From positions 45,302,441-45,366,440 of the forward strand of contig JAPTYO010000008.1 in NCBI GenBank assembly GCA_036873135.1: a stretch of DNA of 64,000 bases. Direction: 5' to 3'. Below the pieces are notes generated by a model. The model was not told where the DNA came from. It was given only the letters and a program-made list of their open reading frames with translations, and searched no databases. The stretch's first letter is position 1. Each line of letters begins with the position of its first letter. Source of the stretch: Clarkia xantiana subsp. parviflora (Eukaryota > Streptophyta > Magnoliopsida > Myrtales > Onagraceae). Of the stretch, positions 34,894 to 45,720 are shown piece by piece. The position numbers and the translations under genes are program-made.

Positions 34894-36800
34894 CTGACAG
34901 CTGCCACCTCGTCATCAGGGAGTGCCCCCGTAGTCAGGTATGTGACCATCGGGGTCATCCAAGTGGGCTTCTCTTCTTCCTCCGATCCTGTCTCAATAGC
35001 GCAGATCTCTGCCGGATCAATGTTTGAGATAATCACCTTCTCTAGGAAATGCACCTTCCGATTCTCCTCGGGGGCCACTCCCAGAGCGAACTTGCTTAAG
35101 GCATCTGCTTCCGCGTTTTCTTCCCTCGGGATCGCCTCGATATCGAAGCTTTTGAAGCTTCCCTTCAAAGTCTGCACCTCGTGCAAATACTTCTTCATTG
35201 TCGGGCTCCTGGCTTCATAGTTCCCCTGGACTTGATTTACGACCAAGCTGGCATCACACTTCACCTTTAGATGGTCGACTCCCGTACCCTTGGCAATCTT
35301 GAGGCCCGTGATGAGAGCCTCGTACTCCGCTTCATTGTTGGTGGCTTTAAACGTCAACGCCAAGGCATATCGTAAGGGCTCGCCTCCGCCGGGCGGTATC
35401 AATATGAATCCTGCCCCCGATCCTTCTACACTTGACGAACCATCAGTGTACATCTCCCAAGTGTTCTCCTCATTTGGCTGTTCTGGTTGCTCTGTTATCA
35501 GGGCTTGTTCTGCAATCGGGACCTCCATGGTTGCCCCCTCTGCGGGACCCGTTACTTCCAGATCGGGTGCCGTAGACTCGGGTATAAAATCCGCCAATGC
35601 CTGGCCCTTAATAGCGGTTCTCGGAGCGAAATGAATACGGAACTCCGTCAGCTCGATGGCCCATTTCACCAGTCTTCCCGACGCCTCCGGTCGGTTCAAA
35701 AAGTGCTTCAGGGGCTGATTAGTCAATACCGTGACTTCATGGGCATGGAAGTAAGGTCGTAGCTTTCGAGCGGCAATAATCAACGCAAAGAGATACTTCT
35801 CAATAGCGGGATAATTTATTTCAGACTTGGCAAACGCCTTGCTTACATAATAGACGGGCACTTGGTTGCCCTTGACAATCTTAATCAAAACAGAACTAAC
35901 AGCCACATCAGAAACAGCCAAATAGAGATAAAGCGGCTCGCCTGGAACCGGTTTCGCCAACGGCGGAAGGGTACGGAGGTGCTGCTTGAGTGCCTGGAAC
36001 GCCTCCTCGCATTTGTCGGACCATTCGAATTTCTTGTGGGCCCTCAGCACATCAAAAAATGGCATGGCTCGGTCACTCGCCTTGGATAGGAATCGATTCA
36101 TCGCGGCCAACCGGCCATTCAGCACCTGAACCTCCCGATGAGTCTTCGGGGACTGCATCTCCTCGATTGCTCGCAGCTTCTCCGGATTCACCTCGATTCC
36201 TCTCTGGCTCACCATGAACCCTAGGAACTTGCCCGAGTTTACTCCAAAAGCGCACTTGTCCGGGTTCAACCGAACCTGATGGAACTTCATCCGTTCAAAC
36301 GCCGCCGCCAAGTTCTGGACATGGTCTCCTGCCTGTCGGAACTTCACCAGCATGTCATCCACATACGCCTCCATGGTTTTCCCCAGCATGTCTCCGAACA
36401 ACTTGTTCACCATCCGCTGGTAAGTTGCTCCGTCATTAATCAATCCGAAGGGCATCACGTCGTAGTGGTAGACGTCACTGTCGGCATAGAAAGCCATATG
36501 GGGGGCATCTTCCTTCGCCATTTTGATCTGGTTGTATCCGGAATAGGCATCCATGAAGCTCAGCAGTTCATGTCCTGCTGTGGCGTCCACCAACTGGTCA
36601 ATCCTCGGAAGCGGGTAGTAGTCCTTCGGGCAGACCTTGTTCAAGTCGCGGAAATCGACACACATCCGCCACTTCCCGTTACTCTTTCGCACCAGGAATG
36701 GGTTAGCAACCCAAGTCTGGAATCGGAGCTCCTTGATAAATCCAGCGTCGAGCAGTCTGCCCACCTCCTGCTGGATCGCGATCCTCTTGTCCGCGCCCAT
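34890..36800 (-). pseudogene. C reverse transcriptase with two RNase H domains
   Basis: A 636-codon open stretch. RT motifs: M-C-V-D-F-R-D-L-N, M-P-F-G-L-I-N-D-G-A-T-Y (relatives have L-K-N-A-G-A) and catalytic Y-V-D-D-M. RNase H follows at about residues 270-400; the second RNase H begins at about residue 452 with M-Y-T-D-G-S-S and has N-E-A-E-Y-E-A-L and C-D-A-S-L-V. Dual RNase H supports Tat-clade placement. Bounded by a TAG near 36810 upstream and a TGA near 34887 downstream, both in frame with the neighbouring domains, so the element once had a longer polyprotein. Confidence 0.9.
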
Positions 36801-38230
36801 CGGACGCCTTCTCTACGCGATAGGCTTGATCGCGGGATCTATCCTCAGCTCGTGCACTATCACGTCGGGGCTGATTCCTGGCATATCACTCGGGGACCAG
36901 GCAAATAGCTCCTTAAACTCCTTCAGGAGCTCGATCAACTCTCGGGCTCTTTCCTCCGACAAAGCAGACCCGATCTTCAGCTTCCTCTGAGGCCCATCAA
37001 TCTCAACCTCCTTCAGATCCTCCATGGGGGCGGGACGCCCATACTCCTCTCGAGGATCGGCATCAGTCTGAAGGACAGTCATGGCTTCCCTCCTTCTCCT
37101 TCGGGTAGCGTTAACATAGCATTTTCGCGATGCCACTTGGTCACCCTTGACCTCTCCGACTCCGTTGTCAGTCGGGAACTTCATCTTCTGGTGGACCGTC
37201 GAGGCGACTGCCATGAGGGGGTTGATAGTGGTCCTCCCGATAATAGCGTTGTATGCCCCCGCAGACTCCACTACGACGAAATCTACGTTTCGCTTCTCCA
37301 TCTTCCAGCCACTACCAAACTCCACCGGTAAAGTAATCATTCCCAACGGGTAAGAAGTGGAACCAGAGAATCCTACCATCGGGAAGTCCACCTGTGTCAG
37401 GTCCTTTTTCATCATTCCCATGGCTTCCAGAGCGTCCATGAAAAGGATGTCGGAGGAACTCCCTCCGTCTATCAGGATCCGCTTCATCTCGAATCCATCC
37501 ACGTCCAGGGTCACGACCAAGGCGTCGTCATGAGGGCTCTCCACGCCTACCAGGTCTTCTGCCGAGAAAGAGATCACCATTTCTTCCTTCAGGGTCCACG
37601 ACCGGGACCTTTTGCCTAGCACCACAGCGGCAGATATACGGGAAGCGTAGTTCTCCCGAGAAGCAGAGGTATCACCTCCCGCCGCCATTCCTCCGTGGAT
37701 GACGTTGATAGTCCCCCGCCTCTCCTTACGGGCACCCGAACCTGAGGCTTCTTGCTCAACCTTCTTCTTCTTCGGAGATCGGTCACGGGACTTGGAACGG
37801 GATCGTGACCGACTTCTGGAACGGGATCGGCACCGTCCCCTTCCGACGAACTCTTTTAACTTCCCCTTCTGGATCAGCTTCTCAATTTCCTTCTTCAGCT
37901 CCCGACAGTTTTCAGTGTCGTGACCATTGGCTCTATGGTAGCGACAGTAACGGTCAGGGCGGCCTCCTAGGAATTCGCCTTCTTTTCTCGGAGGGTATCG
38001 GGCGAGACCCTGCCAGTCCATCACAGCTAACACAGAAGTCATCGAGTCATTGATGGGAACGGCCCGACCCTCTCGATTGTCCTTCCTCGGGGGACGCTTG
38101 TCCTCTCTTTTCTCGGGGCGACCACGGTTTCTACTTCCCTCCGATTTGTCGCTCCTCTTGCGATCATCTGACAGTTTGGACGATGGCTTTCCTCGTCCCG
38201 ACTTCGGAGGATCAAGCTCTCCGGCAGCAA
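36801..38230 (-). pseudogene. C Gag zinc-knuckle region and protease
   Basis: From right to left: basic linker, zinc-knuckle-like Y-C-R-Y-H-R-A-N-G-H-D-T-E-N-C (about 37910-37960), an Arg-Ser-rich tract (about 37770-37850), protease with R-I-L-I-D-G-G-S-S-S-D-I-L (about 37450-37490) and I-I-G-R-T-T-I-N-P (about 37210-37240), then the junction to RT. In-frame stops TAA near 38228-38230 and TAG near 36810 flank it. Confidence 0.85.
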
Positions 38231-38240
38231 TCTTCGACTC

Positions 38241-39405
38241 TTAGACGTCGATCTGCTGTTTTACCCTCGCTTGCAGGGCCTCCATGCTCCACACAGCCTT
38301 CGCGGCTACGCTGTGCATCAGGTCGGAACCGTACGGAGCGCTCAGGTTCCGCAGGAAAGTACGGATGGTCTCTCCCTCCGAGATTTCTTCATCAATCTCC
38401 GCGGCAGTAGCAGTGAACCGTTGGTAGTAGTATGCCAACGATTCATCGGGTCACTGTACTACCTGGGTTAGGGACCTTACACTCTTCAGGAGACGCCTTC
38501 GACCTTGGTACTGCTTGATGAAGCGGTCGTGCATATCGGCCCAGCAGGTGATGCTTCCTGGCGGTAGGCTGAAGAACCAAGTCATGGCCATTTCTCCCAA
38601 AGTTATCGGGAACAATGAGCATATGAGGTCATCGTTCGAAGTCCTGCCCATACAGGCCTGGACATGCCTCTGAACATGGCGAACTGGGTCTCCCTCACCA
38701 TCGTACTCCTTGACGGTCGGAATACCTAGCCCGGGCGGGGCAACGGTATCTATCAGCCGCGGAACGAAAGGATGACTGGACCGATCCCTTAGTTCCGATG
38801 TCATCTGCTTCTGATCGCCCATGCAGATGCTGACGATTTTCTCCACCTGATAGGGGTGATGGGGCCATTCAGGGGAATGGTCATATTTTGCACTGGTCCT
38901 GGGCCGTCGACCACGAACTTCTCCAGGTGCACTGGTTCCTTACCCTTGCTCCTGGGCGGAACCTCCTGAACCTCTTGTTCTTCTGGGACCACCCTCGGAG
39001 GGGGTGGAGGTAGCTCTTCTCGCGGAGGCAACTCCTCTGTCCTCCTGGCAGCTTCTCTCTTGTCCAACAAGGCCTCCATGGAAGCCAAGAACATGGGCAT
39101 ATCATCTGCTACTGCCTTGGCTAACTCCGAGTTCGAAGACGACCCTTCTTCCCTTCGCGGGACTCTTTCTCCTCTATGGCCCACCGGGATCGGGGGAGCC
39201 TCGTCCTCCTCCCTTCGCGGATATCCTGTCTGTTCATCTCTGTGTCTCGGACTGAGACCTCATAACCATCACCCTGCCCCCCTGTCTGGGAAAGAGCGGG
39301 GTTCTCACCTTGTTCAGCAACACGTTCCGGTAACTGAGAATTCACAGTCCCTGCGGGACGAGAACTGCCAGCCTGAACTTGCTTCTTCTTGCCACCACCG
39401 GCCAT
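38241..39405 (-). pseudogene. C gag
   Basis: Start ATG at 39403-39405 just inside the binding site. The N-terminal third is low-complexity, Pro/Glu/Arg-rich. The Gag core starts near 38780 with H-P-F-V-P-R, G-D-P-V-R-H, W-F-F-S-L-P and continues past a TGA (38451-38453) with E-S-L-A-Y-Y-Y-Q-R-F. There are frameshifts at about 39130-39184 and 38801-38846. Confidence 0.8.
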
Positions 39406-39440
39406 TGATCTGTTAGAAACTATCTTGACTTTTCGTAAGT

Positions 39441-39458
39441 TTCCCACAGACGGCGCCA
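39441..39458 (-). other. C primer-binding site
   Basis: TGGCGCCGTCTGTGGGAA on the minus strand, one base from the right LTR. It fixes the orientation of C. Confidence 0.8.
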
Positions 39459-39459
39459 A

Positions 39460-40221
39460 TGTTGGATCACGGGCAAAGCTCCGTTATGTCCTTGACGGAA
39501 AGCTTGGACTCCTGGGCTCCGCGTAATCCTGCAAAAAGGGGATGACCTGGGTGGTGACCCAGAATCCCTCTCCGATGCTTAAATGAGTATGTGATCAATG
39601 GGGGTGATAGCAGTAATCTCAATGCGTATTAGAGAGAATGAGTTTTCTCGGGTAACTTCCTCCTTTATATAGGAGGAGGAGTTGCCCAGCTACCTGTGAC
39701 CATGCTTGGCCGTTGTACCCATGATTCCGTGTATCTCGCCACGATTCCGTATATCTCGGTTGGGATTCCATATATCTCGCCCCACGCTCCGCGTATCTTA
39801 CCCGTACTCCGCGTATCTCGGTTACGCCCTACGTATCTCGGGGGATTTATCTTTATCTCTAACCGTCTCCCACTACTCTATCTAGTAGGCGGGTTTCTCG
39901 GTCTTTATCCTCTGATCACAAGTCCCGACTCCTGTCGGAGACTCAAGAGTGTTCTCATTCTAGATCACCACCCAGGACCTTCAGTCTCTACGGGACAGGT
40001 CCAGCCTCTGCGGGGCTTTATTATCGGGGCCTTTACTAAGGCATATCGGGGCCTACTCAGAGGCTTATTGTCAGGAGCATTCAGCTCATGTATCGGGACT
40101 GCTAAAGTCGGGACCCTTCATACTGGGCCTCTGGGCCTTCCAGGCTTTTCATGAGGCCCACTGGGCCTACTCGCCGTTCATTGGCTGTTAACGGGGCTAA
40201 CGATTTCATCGGAACCCATCA
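39460..40221 (-). repeat. C 5' LTR (right)
   Basis: 762 bp; minus-strand TATA box at 39664-39671. Near-identical to the left copy. Confidence 0.9.
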
Positions 40222-40358
40222 AATACCTAGGTGTTTAATTAGTTATCCGCCTAGGTAATTTAGGATTCTAGTTAGCCTAATAATTAACTAGTGGCGACTC
40301 TTCTTAAAATCCACGTTTTCATAAAGTAATTCACCGTAGGTTAGATCTAGGTCTGACA
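40222..40358 (+). repeat. A 3' LTR, second part
   Basis: Begins with the second copy of aatac and runs to TCTGACA, matching 6829-6968 of the 5' LTR. It is followed by acggg, A's target duplication. Confidence 0.9.
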
Positions 40359-40363
40359 ACGGG

Positions 40364-40824
40364 TACCCGCCGACTCGCGGGTACCCGCCGACTCGCGGGT
40401 ACCCGCCGACTCGCGGGTACCCGCCGACTCGCGGGTACCCGCCGACTCGCGGGTACCCGACCCGCTGACCCGCGGGGCGGGTTAGGGTTCATGGCGACCC
40501 GCCGACCCGACCCGACCCGAGTTTTCATTTTACATATATGTATATTATATAAAACTATACGGGTAATATAACACATAGTCAAAATAACAATTATTCTAAT
40601 GAATGGGGTGATTTATTTGGATTATGAGTTAATTTAAAAATTTATGATTTATATTTGGAGTTTAATTTGAATACGGTAACATAAAATTTAAAATTTAAGA
40701 TTCAAAATGATAAATTATACCTCACACGGGTCGACCCGAAAGTGCATGGGACGGGTCCGGGTCGACCATATTGACCCGCGGGGCGGGTCCGGATCTGGCG
40801 ATACCCGCCCCATTGACATCCCTA
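40364..40824. repeat. hAT-like element, right arm, with 18-bp GC-rich array
   Basis: Five to six copies of the 18-bp unit gggtacccgccgactcgc (about 40362-40455) are followed by variants of gacccg, an AT-rich centre and a second GGGT/ACCC-rich subterminal block ending in the inverted repeat. A frame over the array (40331-40582) is a repeat artefact. Confidence 0.75.
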
Positions 40825-40832
40825 CTCAAAGG

Positions 40833-41218
40833 TTTAAAAATTTCACATTTTTTTGTTAAACCTTAATGCCTTGTTTCGATTATGGGGATGGATCTCGAAA
40901 ATGCATGATTTCTGGACTGGAATAATTAGAGGGTTGAACTGCAATTGTTTACTTTTATCGCATATATTTATTAGAACTGTTGTCTTGACTATGTCAAGCT
41001 AGCTGGATGTTGAGGGCTGAGCCCTGGTTAAATATATGGTTTGCGCAATAGGACAGACATGTTGTGATGGTTGTGATTGCCTAGGATTCATCTCTAGAAA
41101 CACACATGATTAATTGTGTACATGAATTGCAAGTACGCCCCTAATATTTTAAAAAGTTTTAATAGCAAAAAGTCAGTCGCCAAATATGCATGTATTGTAA
41201 GCAAAGGGTAATGGGCGT
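40833..41218 (+). repeat. E leader, unit 3, middle part
   Basis: Resumes the E leader after the hAT element (tttaaaaatttcac as in unit 1 near 1231) and ends in ggcgt (41214-41218), the target duplication of D. Confidence 0.8.
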
Positions 41219-42067
41219 TGTTGGGTTATAAATAAACCCGACTATGTATGTACGTTCTTGGTCTATGGTGATTTCCTACAGGTGACAGGTCGAGTACGCT
41301 TTCAGGGCGAGGAGAAGAAGTCGACGACCTTTCTTGTTTATTCCAACCATTTGGAGATAAAAGGTCGACTACCGATCATGAAGAAGTCGACTTCAAAAGA
41401 ATGACTGGTCGACTATGGAGACTTAGAGAATCTTCCAGAGGACAGGTGACGACCTGCTTCCCACCGTCTCCAAAGGAAAACCTTCCCTCGAAGTAAAGAC
41501 AGGTGGCGACCTGCTTCCCACCGTCTCCAAGGGAAAACCTTACCCCGAAGTAAAGGTGAGGTGACAACCTGCTTGTCACTATCATCAGAGGAAACCTTCC
41601 TCCGGAAGTAAACACAGGTGGCGACCTGCTTCAACCGTCATCAGAGGAAACCTTCCTCTAGAAGTAAAGACAGGTGGTGACCTGCTTAAATACCTGCTAA
41701 AGGAAACCATCCCAGTTAAGTAAAGATGAGGTGGCGACCTGCTTGTCACCTGCTTGACCGACTTTGAAGAGAAACCCCCCAAGGAGGGTAAACCGCCATA
41801 TAAAGTCGGTAACTTATCCCTATAAATAGGGACTATTTCTATTTTACTTCATACATTCAATCTGCTCTGAATACTTATATATTATACTCTCAAATACATT
41901 ACTAACTTAAGCTTCGGAGTGGAATCAGGGGCTATCCCCAACCCTTTTTAGGTGCTCGACCTTAAAAGTCTCTCGGAGGAAGTCAAGTCCTCGAGAGAGT
42001 TACGTCCAAGGCGAAGCCTAGAAGTTCATTCCGTGAAGTTTGTGGCCACGTCATTTTGATCCCAACA
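41219..42067 (+). repeat. D 5' LTR
   Basis: 849 bp, TGTTGGG ... CCCAACA. It contains about six degenerate copies of a 53-57 bp unit (aggtggcgacctgcttcccacc type, about 41444-41755) upstream of a TATA box (TATAAATA, 41821-41828), so the repeats lie in the promoter region. Confidence 0.9.
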
Positions 42068-42069
42068 TT

Positions 42070-42087
42070 TGGCGCCGTCTGTGAGAA
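42070..42087 (+). other. D primer-binding site
   Basis: TGGCGCCGTCTGTGAGAA, two bases after the LTR; same family as B and C. Confidence 0.8.
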
Positions 42088-42101
42088 CAGATAAAAAAGT
42101 C

Positions 42102-44203
42102 ATGGCTGCCGTAAAGAGCCAGATTTCCAATACTCCGGTGGAAGAAAGGAGCAGTCCACCAGTGGATCCTACCACATCGGGGCCGATCCCCCAAGAAGAT
42201 CCCCCAATACCCCAATCTAATGGTGTTGGCGACAATGAAACCCTCAACCATTCCAAATCTCTTCCAAGTTTGGAAGATGCGAGGACAGCTCCCCAAGCTG
42301 TTCCTCCGGAGGTAATAGCTGCCTTTGTTACTTTTTGGAATAAAACCCAAGCAGGGGCTGTTCCAGAGAAAAGAGAGCCAACCCGAGAGGCCTCACAAAA
42401 GGAAGAAGTAGCTTCCAGTGTAAAAATCCAGGAGAATCCCCTGGAGAAAGAAACCCCTAAAGCCCACGAGGCCGAAATGGTGAGCAAGGAACCTGTCCTT
42501 TTCACAATAGGGCAGGTCGAAGAACTGTTGGAGAAAAAGAGGCGAGGTGCGAACGATTTGCTCATCGTTCGTGATCATACTTCTCACCCCTTCACCAAAA
42601 GGCTATTCAATACTCGAGTTCCCCCGCAAGTCTTTGCGAGGAGCATCGACGATTATACCGGAGAAGGCGACCCAGTTCGCCACATCAACGCCCACAACTC
42701 CTCCCTCTTGGGAATAGGGGCAACGCCTGATCATTATGCAGCACTCTTCCCAACCACGCTGAACGAAGAGGCGTCTACTTGGTTTTATGGTCTCCCCGAC
42801 AACTCTATAGACTCGTGGGATGAGTTGAAAACCAAATTCATTGAAGGACACATAGGTCAGAGGCAGCGCCTCAAGAGCATGAACTTCCTCGACAAGATCG
42901 AGCAAGGCCCAGGTGAAACCTTGGCCGACTACTACACAAGGTTTCACAAGATACTCCAATAGCTGAACGAGGACGCCACGGATGGCGATCTGATCCGGAC
43001 CTTCTGGAGGGGTCTTAGAGTGCAGAGCCAAGCTCTGAAAGACAGCATTGTGATGAAGCCCGTGCAAAAGATTGACGCCATCGCCGTCAAAGTAAAGAAA
43101 TTCATCGACCTAGAAAGGTCGCATGAAGGGTTGCCCGAAGAAGTCAAGAAACAACTGGTGCCCGCCAAGATTGAGGAGGGCTCCACTTCCCGACCGCCCA
43201 GGAGGGAAGAAAGACGTGAGCGAGACTTCCGCCCTGGAAATCGACAAGGAATAAGGAGGGATCCTAATCCCTATCCAGGCAAGTTTACTCCACCCACACA
43301 CAACATATCAGTAGTATTGCAAGAAATGGAGAAACTTAGGCTGGACGATCCTCCTCAAGTAAGAAAAGGCCCGATGGGATCCCTGATGAACAACTATTTC
43401 CGTTACCATCGAGTACAAGGGCACGACACCGACGATTGTGTGGCCCTCAAACACGACATCGAGACACCAAAAGGGGGAAGTTGTCGAAATTCATCGACAA
43501 ACCGTTCAAACCACAGCAAAAACGAAGTCGAAGTCCTCGGGGGAATTCTCGATCTCCCCCTCACAATAACCTTGCCCCAATACAAAGGGGGACAATCAAT
43601 GTCATCGCGGGAGGCTTCGCCTCAGGAGGAGAGACCAGCACCGCCCGCGAAGTATATGCCGCCCAGATAGCTCGTGATGGAAAAGAAAAAGCGCCTGCAA
43701 AGACTGAGGCAGTAACTATCAGTTTCACTACGGACGACCTCATGATGGTGACTCAACCACATAAGGACGCCCTTGTCATCACCGCCACTATTGCAGAGTA
43801 CGAAGTAAAGAGGATCCTCATCGAAAATTGAAGCTCGACAGATATACTTTTCTTCGAGGCCTTTCAGAATTTGGGTCTTACCCAAAGGGACCTCATGAAA
43901 GTCGACTTCCCCCTCATAGGATTTGCAAGAAGGACCACCTATCCAATGGGAGCAATCAAACTCCCGATAGTTCTGGGAAAAGAGAAGACGACTCTAACAA
44001 TCGATGTACTCTTCGTAGTCGTCGACGCCGCTTCCGCCTATAACGCCATCATTGGAAGGACGACGCTCAATCCTCACCGAATAATCCCATCGACTGCTCA
44101 TCAAGTAATGAGGTTCCCGACGCTACAGGGAATTGGGGAAGTGAGAGGCGACCAAACAGCATCCCGACGATGCTACGTCAGTTCAATGCGACGTCGAAAT
44201 TAG
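42102..44203 (+). pseudogene. D gag and protease
   Basis: Gag from the ATG at 42102: Pro/Glu-rich N-terminus, core with H-P-F-T-K-R, G-D-P-V-R-H, W-F-Y-G-L-P, S-W-D-E-L-K-T-K-F; TAG at 42960-42962; same frame onward from 42963 to the zinc-knuckle-like Y-H-R-V-Q-G-H-D-T-D-D-C (about 43400-43440). A frameshift near 43440-43480 moves to the frame holding the protease (43436 onward). At the protease active site (about 43815-43840) relatives have Asp then two Gly; here there is Glu followed by Asn and a TGA (43829-43831), so the enzyme is dead. The I-I-G-R-T-T-L-N-P motif is kept (about 44050-44076). Confidence 0.85.
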
Positions 44204-45720
44204 AGAGAAGTCATAGAGACAACACCTCCTTAAAAAATAATATTGTTTATTATGATAAGGCTAATGTTCGTTTTATGGTGTTCCTCTTTTTTGTTAAAAC
44301 TCAGGAAGGATGAAGGAATATAGGCCTTTCAAAGGCTCTTCTTTTTCTCAAGATATCTGAGTTCTCTCTTTTAAGGCGATCGACATTTAATATCGACCAT
44401 CAATAATCTGATATCTACTAAATCACACAGATTCGGCGATAATATGCGGCGTCGAAGACAAACTTTTTCCAAATCAAGAGTCGACCATCAAAAATCTGAT
44501 ATCTACTAAATCACTCAGATTTGTCGACTACTTGAAAGCGGTTAAGTAAACGAAGGACCAAAGAGTCGATCATCAAAAACATCTGATATCTACAATATCA
44601 CTCAGATGGATCGAGCTCCTTGAGGTGCAGAAGAACCCAAGAGTCGATCATCAAAAACATCTGATATCTACAATATCACTCAGATGGATCGAGCTCCTTG
44701 AGGTGCAGAAGAACCGAATAGTCGATCATCAAAAACATCTGATATCTACAATATCACTCAGATGGATCGAGCTCCTTGAGGTGCAGAAGAACCCAAGAGT
44801 CGATCATCAAAAACATCTGATATCTACAATATCACTCAGATGGATCGAGCTCCTTGAGGTGCATAAGAACCCAAGAGTCGATCATCAAAAACATCTGATA
44901 TCTACAATATCACTCAGATGGATCGAACTCCTTGAGGTGCAGAAGAACCCAAGAGTCGATCATCAAAAACATCTGATATCTACAATATCGCTCAGATGGA
45001 TCGAGCTCCTTGAGGTGCAGAAGAACCCAAGAGTCGATCATTAAAAACATCTGATATCTACAATATCACTCAGCTGGATCGAGCTCCTTGAGGTGCAGAA
45101 GAACCCAAGAGTCGATCATCAAAAATATCTGATATCTACAATATCACTCAGATGGATCGAGCTCCTTGAGGTGCAGAAGAACCCAAGAGTCGATCATCAA
45201 AAACATCTGATATCTACAATATCACTCAGATAGATCGACTACTTGCGGTATGAAAGAACTCAAGAGTCGATCATTCAAACATCTGATATCTACAATACCA
45301 CTTAGATAGATCGACTACTTGCAATACGAAAGAGCCCAAGAGTTGATCATTAAAATATTTGATATCTACTAAAACACTCAAATAGATCGACTTGAGTTTT
45401 CGAAAGTCGATCATCCCGCCTCGAAGTTCGGTGTCGACCATTCAAAATCCGATATCCACTAAATCACTCGGACAAATCTACAACTCGAGAGAAAGGTTAG
45501 ATATTTGGGAATTACCCTTAAAATCATTCGATTATTTGGAGACCTAATGATTGTTCTAAAGTCGAGTATGTTTTCTATTAAGTCCGTTGAAAGATCTATG
45601 AAATCGATGAAAAGCCCAAGAGAGGGCGAGCATATGGAAGATTGCTAAAAATTATCCTTCATTAATAAACGGGAGTTTACAAAATATCGACAAGGAAATT
45701 AAAAGTGTCTATGCTAAAAT
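44204..45720. repeat. 78-bp tandem array and flanking spacer in D
   Basis: About nine near-identical copies of a 78-bp unit (containing atctgatatctacaatatca and gatcgagctccttgaggtgc) at about 44560-45240, with diverged half-copies on both sides (44380-44560 and 45240-45480). A 139-codon frame (44625-45044) encodes only the repeat. The rest is non-coding. This occupies the place where RT and integrase would be. Confidence 0.85.

Larger units (their letters stand above)
28812..40221 (-). mobile_element. Element C, Tat-clade gypsy element with antisense gene, in A's 3' LTR
   Basis: 11.4 kb, target duplication aatac (28807-28811 and 40222-40226). Minus orientation: gag is next to the right LTR and its binding site, integrase towards the left, and the polypurine tract abuts the left LTR. 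Between integrase and the 3' LTR lies a four-exon gene on the opposite (plus) strand. The LTRs differ at roughly 15-20 of about 760 positions by eye. Sense genes carry many stops and frameshifts; the antisense gene carries one stop. Confidence 0.9.
5555..40358 (+). mobile_element. Element A, Ogre-type Tat-clade Ty3/gypsy retrotransposon
   Basis: LTRs begin TGTAAACACTCG and end TCTGACA, and the target duplication acggg flanks both ends (5550-5554 and 40359-40363). Without the nested elements B and C it is about 13.7 kb. Coding order is ORF1, gag, protease, intron, RT, RNase H, second RNase H and integrase, followed by a repeat-rich 3' region. ORF1 upstream of gag, an intron between protease and RT, and the second RNase H are established Ogre/Tat traits. 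Several stops and frameshifts show it is no longer autonomous. B interrupts its gag and C its 3' LTR. Confidence 0.85.
5532..40824. mobile_element. Small non-autonomous hAT-like element, split by element A
   Basis: Terminal inverted repeats TAGGGATGACAA (5532-5543) and TTGACATCCCTA (40813-40824) match at 11 of 12 positions. They are flanked by 8-bp duplications ctcgaagg (5524-5531) and ctcaaagg (40825-40832); the uninterrupted E leaders have the same site once. An 8-bp duplication and CGGGT-rich subterminal sequence are typical of plant hAT non-autonomous elements. Without the nested insertion it is about 0.48 kb (5532-5554 joined to 40364-40824) and has no coding capacity. Confidence 0.75.

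Noticed and set aside
40331..40582. 83-codon minus-strand frame
   Set aside because: Lies over the 18-bp array of the hAT-like element; repeat artefact.
44625..45044. 139-codon frame with a 26-residue repeat
   Set aside because: Product of the 78-bp tandem array, same argument.
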